Source of the DNA: Myxococcales bacterium
Lineage (GTDB): Bacteria > Myxococcota_A > Bradymonadia > UBA7976 > UBA1532
Length of the DNA: 45,662 nt
Reading direction: 5' to 3'
Assembly: GCA_020633555.1 (NCBI GenBank)
Contig: JACKDL010000040.1
Coordinates: forward strand, 1-45,662
Made by a program: the position numbers and the translations under genes. The notes beneath the pieces are model-generated. The model had not been told where the DNA came from and did no database searches. It saw only the letters and a program-made list of their open reading frames with translations. Positions 1 through 10,800 of this stretch are shown one piece after another. The first letter of the stretch is position 1. Each line of letters starts with the position of its first letter.

Positions 1-1
1 G

Positions 2-2542
2 CCCGAGCGCGGCCGTTGCCAGCCCGGGTGCCGGGTGGGCGACCGGCTGGAGTGCCCCACCCACGAGGCCTGCGATCCTGAGCTGCGTCAGTGCGTGCAG
101 GCGGCCTGTGAGGCCGATCGCGACTGCCCCGCCTGGCAGTTCTGCCAGGGTGAGCGCTGCTTCGATGGTTGCCGGGAGGGGGAGTGCGCCGCCGGCGAGA
201 TCTGCGATCCCGAGAGCCGGCTGTGCGTCACCCTGTGCGATCCCACCACCCACGCGCCCTGTGGCATGGGCGCGCGGTGTGAGCCCGAGACGCGGCGCTG
301 CGTGCCCGGCTGCGCGGACGATCCCACCGACGTGGCGGGCGACGCCGACGACGCCCCCGAGACGGCGCCGCTGCTGCCGCCTCAGCTCGAGGGAGAGCGC
401 CGGGTGGCGCGGGCCGACGGGCGCATCGCGTGCCCGGGCGATCTGGACGCCTACGCCTTCGAGGTGCAGCCCGGCGAGCGGCTGCAGGTGACGTTGACCC
501 AAGGCCTGGCCGGCGGCGCCCTGCGCTGGGTGCTGCGGGGCCCGGACGGGGCTGCGCTCCTGACCGACCAACGGCTGGCCGCCACGCGCCAGATTCGCTG
601 GCCCGCTCTGCCCGGTGAGGCCCCGCCCGGGCGCTACGTGGCGTCGGTGGAGGCGGTGGGCGAGGCCGCGGTGCCCGACTACGCCCTGCGGTTCGAGGCC
701 ATCGACGCGCGCACCGGCTGCTTCGGCGATCCGCGGGATCCGGGCGACGACCGCGTGGCGGGCGCCACGCCGGCGGGCCGGGCGGTGGCGGGGCGCTCGA
801 CCACCAGCTTCACCGGTGATCTGTGCCGCGGCGACGTGGACTGGTTCTGTGCCGAGCTCGGGCCCGAGGACGGGCTGACGGCGCGCCTGGTGGCCCCCCC
901 CGGCTGCGCCGTGAGCGCGGATCTGCGCGACCGGCTGCTGGCGGATCGGGCGGGCCCCTACCGGCTCGCGGCGGGCGAGGCCACCGCGGAGGGCACCCCC
1001 TGGATCTTCGAGGGGCCGCCCGCCAGCGGTCTGTTCACGGCCGGCGCCTGGTGCCTACGCGTGGCGGCCGAGGACGCCGAGGCCGTGTGCGAGGGCTACC
1101 TGCTGGACCTGACGGTGGATCGGCGCCTGGACGCCTGCACCGACAGCCAGGAGCCCAACGACGGCGTGGGCGCGGCGGTGGTGCTGGACGGCGATGGCCC
1201 CCTGGCCGAAGTGACGGGGCGCCTGCCCGCCGGCGAGGACGTCGAGGTGCCCCTGGCCGATCTGCAGATCTGTGAGGGCGACCGCGACGTGTTCGCCTTC
1301 GAGGCCGACGCGGGCGACGCCTTGCGCGCCTGGCTGGTGGCGGATCCCGAGGCGGTTCGTGGGGCGCTGCAGGTGCGGTTCCTGGATGGCCAGGGGGCGC
1401 CCCGCGGCGATCCGGCGGGGGTGAACCCGCCGCTCGGTGAGCCGGCGGATCGTGCGCTGGCGGTGGCCGCCGGGGACGGGCGCTTCCACGTCGAGATCAG
1501 CGGCCTGCAGGCCAGCACGGGGGCCTACGCCCTCTGGGTGCGCCGGGATCCGGGCGACGGGCGCTGCAGCGAAGACCTGTACGAGACGGCGGCGGTGCGG
1601 GCCGACACCCCCGAGCTGGCCGCCGATCTGACACCCCGGGAGGGTCCGGAGCGGCTGGGCGTGCGCAACGCCGCCATCTGCCACCCCGACGACCGGCTCA
1701 CCGACGTGGACTGGTACCGCTTCGACGTGGCCGACGACGCCACCCGGCTGTGCCTGGAGGCCGCCTTCCGCCACGCCGACGGCAACCTGGACGTGGGCCT
1801 GTTCTGGGGCGGCGACGAGCGGGCGCTGCCCTGCGCCACCGACGCGGACTGCGACTTCGGCAGCCGCTGCGTGCTGGCGCTGTGCCGCGAGCCGTTGCTG
1901 GCGGGTGACAGCCGCACCGACAACGAGCTGCTGCCCCTGAGCCCCGCCGAGGTGCGCGCGGGGCCCTACCTGGTGCGGGTGGCCGGCGACGGGCGCGCTC
2001 AGAACGGCTACGACCTGACCCTGACCCAGGTGCCGCCGGCCGCAGGGTGCGCCCCCGACTGGCGGGAGCGGGGCCGCAGCAACGATCAGGCCCGGGTGGC
2101 CACCGAGCTGGGGAGCGGGCGGGTGCAGATGTGTGACGCCTGGCTGTGCCACGGCGAGCGCAACGCCGGGGACTGGTACGCCATCGACGTGCCGGCCGGG
2201 CAGGACCGCACGGTGCACGTGGCCTTCGATCCACGGCAGGACGGCCTGGTGCTCATGAGCGCCTACGGCGCCCACGCCCCCGCGGTGGAGGTGCAGAGCT
2301 TCGAGCTGCAGACCAGCGTGCAGTGCATCAACGTCGAGGGCGATCCCGCCGAGGATCGGCGGGTGCTCATCCACCTGAGCGCGGACGCGGTGCAGGAGGA
2401 CGGCGACGCCCGGGTGGATTACACGTTCCAGGTGGTGCCCACGGATCTCGGGCGCTTCCCGCGTGGGGCCTGCGACGTGCTGTCCGGGGGCATCTACGTG
2501 AACGTGCCGTGGCCGCGGCTGAACCTGAGCCCCGCGCCGTGA
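2..2542 (+). CDS. Cys-rich / PPC-domain secreted protein, 5' end missing
   Basis: The frame is open from the window's first bases and already encodes Cys-rich sequence upstream of the first GTG (35), so the true start lies outside; 846 residues are visible. About the first 105 residues carry spaced cysteines in the EB/dickkopf-like pattern common in myxobacterial secreted proteins. At least five segments of about 130-150 residues follow, with the signature of bacterial pre-peptidase C-terminal (PPC) beta-sandwiches (a Cys, then GDxDxF/W and a hydrophobic strand, e.g. CPGDLDAYAF, CRGDVDWF, CEGDRDVFAF, DVDWYRF, GDWYAIDV). One more Cys-rich insert (CATDADCDFGSRC) lies near residue 608. No catalytic motif is visible. 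The protein is probably exported and disulfide-bonded; the missing N-terminus should hold the signal sequence. Its stop overlaps the GTG start of the histidine kinase gene by 4 bp (GTGA), implying translational coupling. Function unknown. Confidence 0.8.
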   Translation, partial: PERGRCQPGCRVGDRLECPTHEACDPELRQCVQAACEADRDCPAWQFCQGERCFDGCREGECAAGEICDPESRLCVTLCDPTTHAPCGMGARCEPETRRCVPGCADDPTDVAGDADDAPETAPLLPPQLEGERRVARADGRIACPGDLDAYAFEVQPGERLQVTLTQGLAGGALRWVLRGPDGAALLTDQRLAATRQIRWPALPGEAPPGRYVASVEAVGEAAVPDYALRFEAIDARTGCFGDPRDPGDDRVAGATPAGRAVAGRSTTSFTGDLCRGDVDWFCAELGPEDGLTARLVAPPGCAVSADLRDRLLADRAGPYRLAAGEATAEGTPWIFEGPPASGLFTAGAWCLRVAAEDAEAVCEGYLLDLTVDRRLDACTDSQEPNDGVGAAVVLDGDGPLAEVTGRLPAGEDVEVPLADLQICEGDRDVFAFEADAGDALRAWLVADPEAVRGALQVRFLDGQGAPRGDPAGVNPPLGEPADRALAVAAGDGRFHVEISGLQASTGAYALWVRRDPGDGRCSEDLYETAAVRADTPELAADLTPREGPERLGVRNAAICHPDDRLTDVDWYRFDVADDATRLCLEAAFRHADGNLDVGLFWGGDERALPCATDADCDFGSRCVLALCREPLLAGDSRTDNELLPLSPAEVRAGPYLVRVAGDGRAQNGYDLTLTQVPPAAGCAPDWRERGRSNDQARVATELGSGRVQMCDAWLCHGERNAGDWYAIDVPAGQDRTVHVAFDPRQDGLVLMSAYGAHAPAVEVQSFELQTSVQCINVEGDPAEDRRVLIHLSADAVQEDGDARVDYTFQVVPTDLGRFPRGACDVLSGGIYVNVPWPRLNLSPAP

Positions 2543-4581
2543 GCCCGCCGGCCGATCTGCCCCACCTGCTCCAGGGCGATCTGGCCAACACCCCGCTGCC
2601 CATCTTCAAGTGGACACGGGCTGACGCCGACGCGCCCCTGCGGCTGGCGGCCTTCAACGCCGAGGCGTTGCGCTGGACCGGGGGCAACGTGTCGCGGCTG
2701 CTGGGCCAGACCGCCGAAGCGCTGTACGCGCGCGAGCCCGCCATCCTCGCCGAGATGTACGACAGCCTGGCCACGGGGCAGGTCGCCCGCCGGGTGATGG
2801 CGTATGCCCTGCGCACCACCGGCGAGGCACGGCAGCTCGCGGTGACCTATGCCCCGTCCGGCCCCCACACCCTCCTGGTGTACACGGTGGATCTGACGTC
2901 AGAGCACCGGGCGGCGGACATCCAGACGCGGGTGGAGGGGCTCGATGAGGCCTTGCTGGAGGCGCTCGGTGCGCTGATCGGCCTGGGACTGGCCGAGCTG
3001 GGCCAGGGGCTGCCGCGGCTGCTGCGCGCGCTGGGTCAGGGCCTGCGGCTCAACGCGTGCGCTCTGGCCGAGGTCTCGGCGGCGGGGGACCACCTTCAGC
3101 TCCGCCACGAGTGGACGGCGGCGGGCATCTCGCCGACCCCCGAGGGGTTCGACCTGAAGCAATTCGGTGTGATCCGCACGGTGCTGGAGGCAGGGCGGCC
3201 GTGGATCTGGCACCGCGGCGAGGCCCTGCCTGCGGCAGCGCAGGCGCTGGACCGGGTCTTCCTGGGCGCCCCGGTGATTCGCGCCGCGGCCATCATCCCC
3301 TTTGACGTCGCGGGGCGGCCACGGCACGCGTTGATGCTGCACCAGGGTGAGGATCCGCACGGCCTGCGGGGCGAGGTGGCCCAGCGGCTGCTTCTGCTGA
3401 CGCGGATGCTGGGGGATCTGCTCAGCCGGGCTCGCCACGATGCGGAACGGCAAGCGCTGGCCCGGCGCCTGGAGAGCGTGGTGGCGCAGACCCCCACCTG
3501 CCTTTGGCTGGTGGATGCCGATGGGCGCCCGCAGCATCTGAACCGCGCTGCCCAGCGGCTGTTGGGGTTGACGCCGCAGACCATGGGGCAGGCCCTGGCG
3601 GCCTTTGAGCTGAGCACCCTCGCGGCCGCGGCCGGGTTCCCCCCGGGCATGGATCTGCTTGGGGGCGACGCGGCCCAGCTTGCGGTCGAGGCGCCGCTCG
3701 CACGGCTGCAGGAGGCCCTGGGGTTGCCGCCCGACGGCGGCGAGGGGCGCATCGTCTCTACCCGCTTCCTGTGCATCGAGCAGCCCGATGGATCCCGCGA
3801 GGGGGCGCTGCGCTTCGAGGAGATCACCGCCCAGCGCCAGCTCGAGGCGCGGATTCGGCGGGCGCAGAAGCTGGAGGCCATCGGGGAGCTCGCCGGGGGG
3901 CTCGCCCACGAGTTCAACAACGAGCTCGGCGTGATCCAGCTCGGGCTCGGGCAGGCGCTCCAGGCGCTGCGCCAGGGCCGCCCGGTGGACGCCCAGGATC
4001 TGGAGTCGGCCCTGGCCGCCGCGCGCCGCTCCGGGGACACCACCCGACACCTCCTGGGCTTCAGCCGGCGCGCCGAGCTCCGGCCGCGGGTGGTCGACCT
4101 GGGGCGGCTCGTGGCCCGTTTCGAGTCAACGCTGCGGCGCTGGCTCCCCGAGCGCATCGTGTTGGCCGTTCACCCCGTGGCGGCGCTGGCGGACGTGGAT
4201 CCGGGCCTGATCGAGCAGGCGCTGTTGAACCTGCTGAGCAACGCCCGCGACGCCATCGAAGGGCCCGGGCGGATCGACATCGCGGTGGGGGTCGACGGCG
4301 CGCAGGTTCACCTGGCGGTGCGCGACGACGGCCCCGGGATGCCGGCCGAGGTACAGGCCCGCGCCTTCGAGCCCTTCTTCACCACCAAGCCGGTCGGGCG
4401 AGGCACCGGGCTGGGCCTCGCCATGGTCTACGGGACGGTCCAGCAGCTCGGCGGCGAGGTGGAGATCGAGAGCGCCCCCGGGGCCGGCACCTGCGTCTGG
4501 CTGCGGTTCCCCCGGGCGGTGGCCCCGAGCCCGCGGGGGCCGACCGCGCCCTCGGGGGGTGCCGAGCCGTCCGCAGGGTGA
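2539..4581 (+). CDS. Sensor histidine kinase (PAS-GAF-PAS-HisKA-HATPase_c)
   Basis: The start is GTG overlapping the upstream stop (GTGA), giving 680 residues. The protein has no membrane segment and looks cytoplasmic. Order: PAS-like segment about 1-118, GAF-like segment about 125-300, second PAS about 315-435 (CLWLVDADGRPQHLNRAAQRLLG), then the dimerisation/phosphoacceptor helix with His457 in GLAHEFNNELGVI. The HATPase_c domain has an N box (NLLSNARDAI, about 564), G1 box (DDGPGM, about 596) and G2 box (GTGLGLAM, about 622). The HEFNN H-box is typical of NtrB-like and hybrid kinases. The kinase core is complete, but the ORF ends in a low-complexity Pro/Gly/Ser tail. Immediately downstream, in another frame, is the C-terminal end of a receiver domain, so this was probably a hybrid kinase. 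With the receiver lost it would need a separate response regulator, and none is in the window. Confidence 0.88.
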   Translation: MSPPADLPHLLQGDLANTPLPIFKWTRADADAPLRLAAFNAEALRWTGGNVSRLLGQTAEALYAREPAILAEMYDSLATGQVARRVMAYALRTTGEARQLAVTYAPSGPHTLLVYTVDLTSEHRAADIQTRVEGLDEALLEALGALIGLGLAELGQGLPRLLRALGQGLRLNACALAEVSAAGDHLQLRHEWTAAGISPTPEGFDLKQFGVIRTVLEAGRPWIWHRGEALPAAAQALDRVFLGAPVIRAAAIIPFDVAGRPRHALMLHQGEDPHGLRGEVAQRLLLLTRMLGDLLSRARHDAERQALARRLESVVAQTPTCLWLVDADGRPQHLNRAAQRLLGLTPQTMGQALAAFELSTLAAAAGFPPGMDLLGGDAAQLAVEAPLARLQEALGLPPDGGEGRIVSTRFLCIEQPDGSREGALRFEEITAQRQLEARIRRAQKLEAIGELAGGLAHEFNNELGVIQLGLGQALQALRQGRPVDAQDLESALAAARRSGDTTRHLLGFSRRAELRPRVVDLGRLVARFESTLRRWLPERIVLAVHPVAALADVDPGLIEQALLNLLSNARDAIEGPGRIDIAVGVDGAQVHLAVRDDGPGMPAEVQARAFEPFFTTKPVGRGTGLGLAMVYGTVQQLGGEVEIESAPGAGTCVWLRFPRAVAPSPRGPTAPSGGAEPSAG

Positions 4582-4658
4582 GGCGCCCCGGATCCTTCCT
4601 GGCGAAGCCGTGGACCTTGGCCAGCCTGCTGGCGGCGGTGGCCGAGCGCGTCGGCTGA
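4581..4658 (+). pseudogene. Remnant of a receiver (REC) domain C-terminus
   Basis: In a different frame from the kinase, directly after its stop, the DNA encodes GSFLAKPWTLASLLAAVAERVG followed by TGA. This matches the last strand and helix of response-regulator receiver domains: the invariant Lys-Pro (KPW) is followed by an amphipathic helix of the LxxLLxxVxxxL type. The phosphoacceptor Asp region and the rest of the domain (roughly 100 codons) are absent. The simplest reading is an internal deletion plus frameshift that removed most of a C-terminal receiver once fused to the kinase. There is no start codon or ribosome site for independent expression. Confidence 0.6.
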
Positions 4659-4682
4659 CCGGCACGCCGCGGCGCGCCGGGC

Positions 4683-4871
4683 TCAGGTGCACGCGGAATG
4701 CATCACCTTGCCCCGCCCGTCGAATGCCGCCCAGCCGGGTGTGGGCCGGGGCAGGTGGGATCCCTGCAGCAGATCACACCCCAGACGCCGCAGCACCTGG
4801 GCCTCGGCCTCGCTCTCGACCCCCTCGCCCATCACGCGGATGCGCAGATCCTGGCACCCTCGCTCAGGGCG
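4683..4871 (-). pseudogene. Remnant of an EAL (c-di-GMP phosphodiesterase) domain C-terminus
   Basis: The minus strand encodes about 62 codons with the EAL-domain C-terminal signature: DLRIRVMGEGVESEAEA, then LRRLGCDLLQG and PRPTPGWAAF. This corresponds to the family's VIAEGVET...L...GC..QGY...RPxP segment. The EAL motif itself and most of the barrel are missing. The fragment lies in the same frame as, and immediately after, the stop codon (4872-4874) of the giant FG-GAP lipoprotein, without a ribosome site. The only internal starts (GTG 4833-4835, ATG 4830-4832) would give about 50 residues with no active site. It ends 24 bp from the end of the receiver remnant, so the two ancestral genes were probably convergent neighbours, each truncated. 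Confidence 0.65.
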
Positions 4872-7800
4872 TCATTCCAGCGGCACGCGGTCCCCCCCGA
4901 CGGCGATCAGCCGGGCGTCGGTGACCATGATGGGCACTGCGCTGCCGTTGGTGATCTCCACCTGCCACAGGCCGGCGTCGTACCACCCGGGCGCGACCAC
5001 CGAGCGGGCGTGCAGGCGCAGCCGCAGGCCGTCGGCGGTCAGCCCCGCCAGCGCCGCGGGGGCGCCCCCGGGTGGGACGAGCCGCACGGCGATGGCGTCG
5101 GGGACCACCGGGGCGGCGACCTCCAGCTGCAGGCCCAGGCCGACGCGCTCCAGGAAGCGCCGGTCGCCCGCGAGCGCGACCCGCGCCGTCGCCCCCGGCG
5201 CCACCCGGGTGTCTTGCGGGCCGCCTGACCGGAGCCGCTGGGTGATGGGTGAGGCGCCTCGCCAGATGACGAAGCCGCGGGCGCCGATCCCATCTTGGAA
5301 GGCGGACAGCTCGCGGTTGATCAGCACCTCCTGCAGCCCGTCCCCGTCGAGATCCGCGGCCACGGTGCCGTGCACGGCGCCCTCCAGCGCGCGGGGGGCG
5401 TACGGGGCGACTCTCCGCCCGGGCTGGCTGAGGAAGACGCCGACCAGCGGCAGCGGGTCGGTGACGGTGTGCACGATGTCGTCCAGCCCGTCGCCGTTCA
5501 TGTCGGCCACAGTGACGTGGAAGCCGAGCCCGCCGATGGGCTGCGCCTCGAAGCCCAGGGCGCCGTCGCCCCACATGACGGTGAGCCCGCCGCCGTCCGG
5601 GTTGGCCTCCTGGCAGAGCTGTCCCGGCTGACCGGCCACGAACGCGCCCAGGACCAGATCCGCGCGCCCGTCGCCGTCCAGATCGCCCACGTCGGCGGCG
5701 TCGAAGCAGGGCCCCAGCGGGTCCCCGACCCGCTCGAAGCCGGCGGCGGTCTGCCGTAGCACCACGGCGCCGCCGCGGGTGAGCAGCACCAGATCCGCGG
5801 CGCCGTCGCCGTCGAGATCGCCGCGCGCGTGGTTCAGCAGGACGCCGGGATCACCCGGCAGGTCCACCGTCGAGGCGGCGTGCACGGTGTTGGTCGCCGG
5901 GGTATAGCGCGCCACCCGCAGCTGCGCTGGCGAGCGGAGCACCTCGACCAGCCAGGCCTCGCCGCCGGCCCGGGGCACGACCAGCGCGCCCAGCCGGCGG
6001 CTGTCGTCGTCGAGGATGACCTGGGGGGTGCCGGGCTGGCCGCCGGCGCCCAGCGGCACGCGCGACACCACCCCTTGGCGGTTCGCCGGCTCGGCGGGCA
6101 CGTAGGCCTGGGTGACCACGACGGCCAGACCCCCGTCGGCGGCCCAGGGGCCGAGCTGCGGGGGCTGGGGGCGCAGGTTCTCGAGCGCCAGGCTGCGATC
6201 GGCCTCGAAGGTCCCGTCGGGCCGTTGCCGGCGCACGACGAGGCGATCGCGCGCCGGGAACAGCAGATCGGGCCGCCCGTCGCCGGTCACGTCGGCCAGG
6301 GCGGCGCGGGTCGAGGCGTGGCAGGTGTCGGGATCGGCGCAGTCCAGTACCTGCCGGCGGTCCAGCGCCCGCCCCCCCTCGCCCAGCTGGAACGACAGGA
6401 TCCGGCCGCCCCGGCTGAAGTGCACCAGATCCAGCCGGCCGTCGCCGTTCACGTCGTGGATCTGCGCGCTCCCCGTGATCGCCGTGTCCGCCCCGGGGAA
6501 GCGGGGATCGGGGAAGGTGCCGTCGCCGCGCCCCGGCACGACGGCGGCCGGGAAGCGGAGGAAGTTGGGCGACGCCGCGTACACGAGGTCCAGCCATCCG
6601 TCGCCGGTCATGTCGAGCAGGTGGATGTCGCGGGTGTCGTCCAGCGGCCCTGTAGCGGGGTTGACGCCCCGCGGCAGCACCTGGCGCCGCTCGAAGCGGC
6701 CGTCGCCCAGGCCGCGGTAGACCCACACCTCGCTGCCGATGCTGTTGTGCACCGCGTCCAGCGCCCCGTCGCCGTCCAGGTCGCCGAGGGCCAGCGTGGG
6801 CCCGGCCGCCCGGGCCTGCAGGGACGGGCGCAGGTCCGGGTGTGGATACGCCGGCGCCTCTGCGGAGGCCACGGGGGCCTGGAACCCGCGGGTGCTCAGC
6901 AGCGCCGTGAGCGCCGGGGCGCCGTCGGGCGGCGCGATGACCCCCAGCAGGTCGGGCACGCGGTCGCCGTCCAGATCACCGGCCTCCAAGGTGCGCACGG
7001 GGAAGGCGGGCAGCTCGGGCAGCGGCCGCACCCGCAGGGCGCCGTCGGCCTCGTGGCTCAGCCGGTGCAGATGCCCGTCCTCGTCCACCAGGCGCCCGTC
7101 CGTGCGGCCGTCACCGTCCCAGTCGCCCAGGGCCAGGTCCACCCAGGGCGCGGCGGCGTTCGCCAGCACCAGCGGAGGCGCCAGCCCCCGCGGCTGGCCG
7201 CGCAGCACCTGCACGCGATCGGCCATGAGCGCGATGACGTCGGGCCAGTCGTCGCCGTCCAGATCGGCGACCTCCAGCGCCCGCAGCTCACCCTGGCCCA
7301 GCGCCACCCGGGTCTGGGTGGCGCGGTAGTCGCTCAGGGCGGCGCCCGCGGTATCGCCCGGTCGGTCGGGATCCACCGCGCCCTGGATCAGGGTGAGCCC
7401 GCAGCGGGCGGGCGCGAGCACCTCGGGGCCGGCGGCCACCAGGTCGGGCCAGCCGTCGCCCGTGAGATCGTGCGCCCGGACGAACCGGGTCTGGTCGGCC
7501 ACCGTGAAGGCCCGGAAGTCGCCCACCTCGTCCAGCGCGCCGGAGGTGCGCCACGGGGCGGGGGCCAGGTTCACGCCCGGGTTGGCCTCGGGCGGCCCCT
7601 CGAGCACGAGCCCCTCGCCCAGGCGGTCAGGCACCGGGAGCACCTCGACGGGGGCCTGGGCCACGGTGGCGAAGCCGGTGGGCACGCCCTCCTCCAGCAG
7701 CCGCGCGCGGGTGCCGCCGCGCCACGCCACGCCCCCCTCGGTGGGCCAACTCACGAAGTACGCCTGTGCCACCTCGCCGCCGCGGGCGGTGGGCGTGCGG

Positions 7801-10800
7801 AAGCGGTCGAGCTGCGAGCGGCAGCCGGCCTGCACGTCGCAGTCGGCGAGCTCGGGGTTCCAGCCCACCGGCACCTGCACCGTGCCACCGCCGGGCGACG
7901 GGTTGGTCACTGACAGGGTCAGCCGCACGCCCTCGCGGGGAACGGGCAGTGGGGCCGCGTCGAAGCGCACCGTCACCGCCCGCTGCGGCCTGCCCTCGGG
8001 CACCCCGTCCAGGTCAAGCGCCTCGCTGGCCACCACCTCGCCCGACACGGACTCCAGCCGGAAGGTGGTGTTGTCGAGCAGGTCGTAGCCCAGCACCGTC
8101 AACTCCACCGTGTCCACTCGCGCGCCGTCCTCGTCGAAGGGCGTGAAGCCGCGGGGCGCCAGATCGATGATCTTGGCGATGGGGGCCACCACGCTCAGGA
8201 ACCGCACCTCCGAGCGCCCGCCGCCCGGACCGGGGGTGCGCAAGCTCACCGCGTAGGTGCCCGCGCTGGCCAGCACCGCGGCGGGCAGGGTGGCGGTGCA
8301 GACGTCAGCGCAGCCCTGCAGGGGGTCGGCCTGACAGGCCGCGCCGCCGCCCTCGCAGGGCACCTCGAAGTCGTTGATCACCACCTGCGTGTCGGCGGCG
8401 ATGCCCGCGCCCCGCAGGGTGATCCGGGCGCCCGCCTCGAAGGCCTGCACCACCGACGGGCTCACCTGGGCGAGCGTCGGCGCCGGGCGCGGCAGGTAGG
8501 TGTCCAGGCGCAGGTCTGTCTGGCCGGCGGGCGCAGCATTGCCTGCAAAATCGCACAGTTGCCAACACACTCGCTTGGCGCCTGTGCCCTCGCTCAGAGT
8601 CAGCTCGGTGGCGGGGCTGAAGGGCTCGAAGCCATCGGCCTCGCAGGCCACGGCGGCGCACGGCGCGTCGGGCGCGCCCTCCCAGAAGCGCATGCTGTCG
8701 GGGTTGGTGCCCGCGATCGAGACGGGGACCAGCCGGGCGTTCACCTGGGCCCGACCATCAGCCACGCGCACGCGGCCGGCGGCGGGCGGCTGGCGGTCCA
8801 GGGTGACGGTGCCCGTGAAGGCCGGCGACTGGTTCCCGGCCGCGTCCACGAGCTGGGCAGTCACCACCTTGGGCCCGTCGGCGCCCAGCAGGGTCACCTG
8901 GGCGGGCCACGCGCCGGGGGCGTACTCGGCGGCCGCCACGTCGCCGTCCAGCCGCAGGCGCAGCCCGGGCTCGTCGGTGTCCACCGTCAGCGCGACCTGG
9001 GGGTTGCGGGTCCAGCCGGCGTCGTCAGCCAGCGTCAGGCGCCCGACCGCAGGGGCGGTGCTGTCCACGATGAACGGGTTGCTCTGGATGGGCCCCGTGG
9101 TGTTCCCCGCGCGGTCGCGGGCGCACAGGCTCAGGCGGCGCGGGCCATCGCCGGCGGGCAGGGGCACCACGAAGGTACCGCCCGCAGGCCAGCGGTAGTT
9201 GGCGTGGGCGCAGTCCAGCGCGCCCTCCTCGATGGCCGTCGCCATGGCCACGTCCGTGTCGTCCAGAGCCACGGTCACCACCGCCTGCGGCGCGGCCTGC
9301 ACCTGGTTGGGCGTGCCGTCGCCCACTCGGAAGGTCCGCACGGTGGGCCCCTGGCGATCCAGCCGCACCGCCTGCGCCAGCGGCGCCGCCTCGTGGCCCG
9401 CCCAGTCGCGGCAGGTGCCCTCCAGCAGGTACTCGCCGTCGGCGTCGGGCAGGGGCACCCGGACGCGGGGGGTGAAGGGCCCCTCGAACGCCGGCTGCCC
9501 GTCCACGGTGATCTGCACCGTCAAGCCGTCGGCCGGCGCCAACGCGTCGCGGCAGTCCAGGCTCAGCAGCACCTCGGGGGCCGTCACCCGGGCTGGGCCC
9601 TCCAGGGCCCACACGTCGGGCGCCGTGGTGTCGCGCACCACCCCCAGCACAAGGGGGGTCGACAGGTAGGCGGTCGGATCGCCGGCCGCAGGCTCGGCGG
9701 CCAGGGCGTTGCCCACCTGCACCGTCACGGCGTAGGCCCCGTCCTCGGCAGGCAGCGGCCGGATCAGCACCCCGCCCTGCAAGGGCTGCAGGGCCCCGGG
9801 GGCGCCGTCCAGCCACGCCCTGGCGTGGGTCAGATCGGCGTCGCCCGCGACGGTGATGGGCACCGCGTCGCCCGCCACCACGGCGGGGGCGTCCACGCGC
9901 ACGTCCCGCGCCTGCAGGGCCAGATCCACCGTCAGCACCTGGCCCAGCGCAAGCTGCACCGCCTGCGGGTCGCTGGGTACGTGCTCGGCGGCCACGGCCG
10001 TGACCACCCAGCCGCCCGCGGGCAGCCGGGGCAGCGCCCAGCGGCCTTCGCCGGGCGGGGGCGTCGCCGTGTGGCGCAGCCCGGCGGTCACCGCGTCGCC
10101 GACGGCTCCCGTGGCCACCACGGTCACGCTGCCGCCCCGGGCCAGCCCGGGCGCGCTCACCGCGCCCTGCAGCTCGCCCCGCTCCAGGTCCAGCAGCAGC
10201 TCGCCCAGCGCGGTGGTCTCGCCGGGCGCCAACTCCACCTCACGGCGGACGGGGCTGTGGCGGGGCAGGCTCACGGTGACCACCGCGGCGCCCTCGGCGG
10301 CCACGGACAGGGCCACCCGGCCGTCCTCGCCCACCGGGCCAGCGGCCAACACCTCGCCGTCGCCGTCGGCCACGGTCACGGTGGCCCCCACGGCCGGCCC
10401 CTGGCGGCCCGCGCCGTCCACCCGCAGCGCCTGCCCTGTCACCCCGGCGGGCAGCGCGGGCAGCACCACGGCCGGCGCCTGGGCCGGCGCGCCGGCCTCC
10501 ACCGCCAGCGGCGCGCCCACGACGGTGCCGTGGCCCGGCGCGCTGTAGCGCAGCGTGAACTGCCCGTCGGTCACCGCCAGCCGGAAGTCGCCGTCGCCGT
10601 TGGTCAGGGTGATGAAGGGGGTGCCCACGGCCTCCACCCGGATCCCCCCGTGATCGCAGGCGGCGCAGGCCCGCCGCGCCTGCCCCAGCACCACCGCCTC
10701 GGCGGCGTTCGGGCTCAGGAAGATCACGCCGGTGGTGGCCGCGGCCCCGGGCGCCACCGCCACGGCGCGGAAGGCGGGCTGGAACCCCTCCAGGCGCACC

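Noticed and set aside
2146..2538. N-terminal extension of the kinase frame upstream of 2539
   Set aside because: Overlaps the coding C-terminus of the PPC protein, is Arg/Gly-rich and lacks a ribosome site; the GTGA overlap start is better.
5829..7913. Plus-strand ORF of 694 codons
   Set aside because: Antisense to the FG-GAP region; periodic only because the propeller repeats are periodic.
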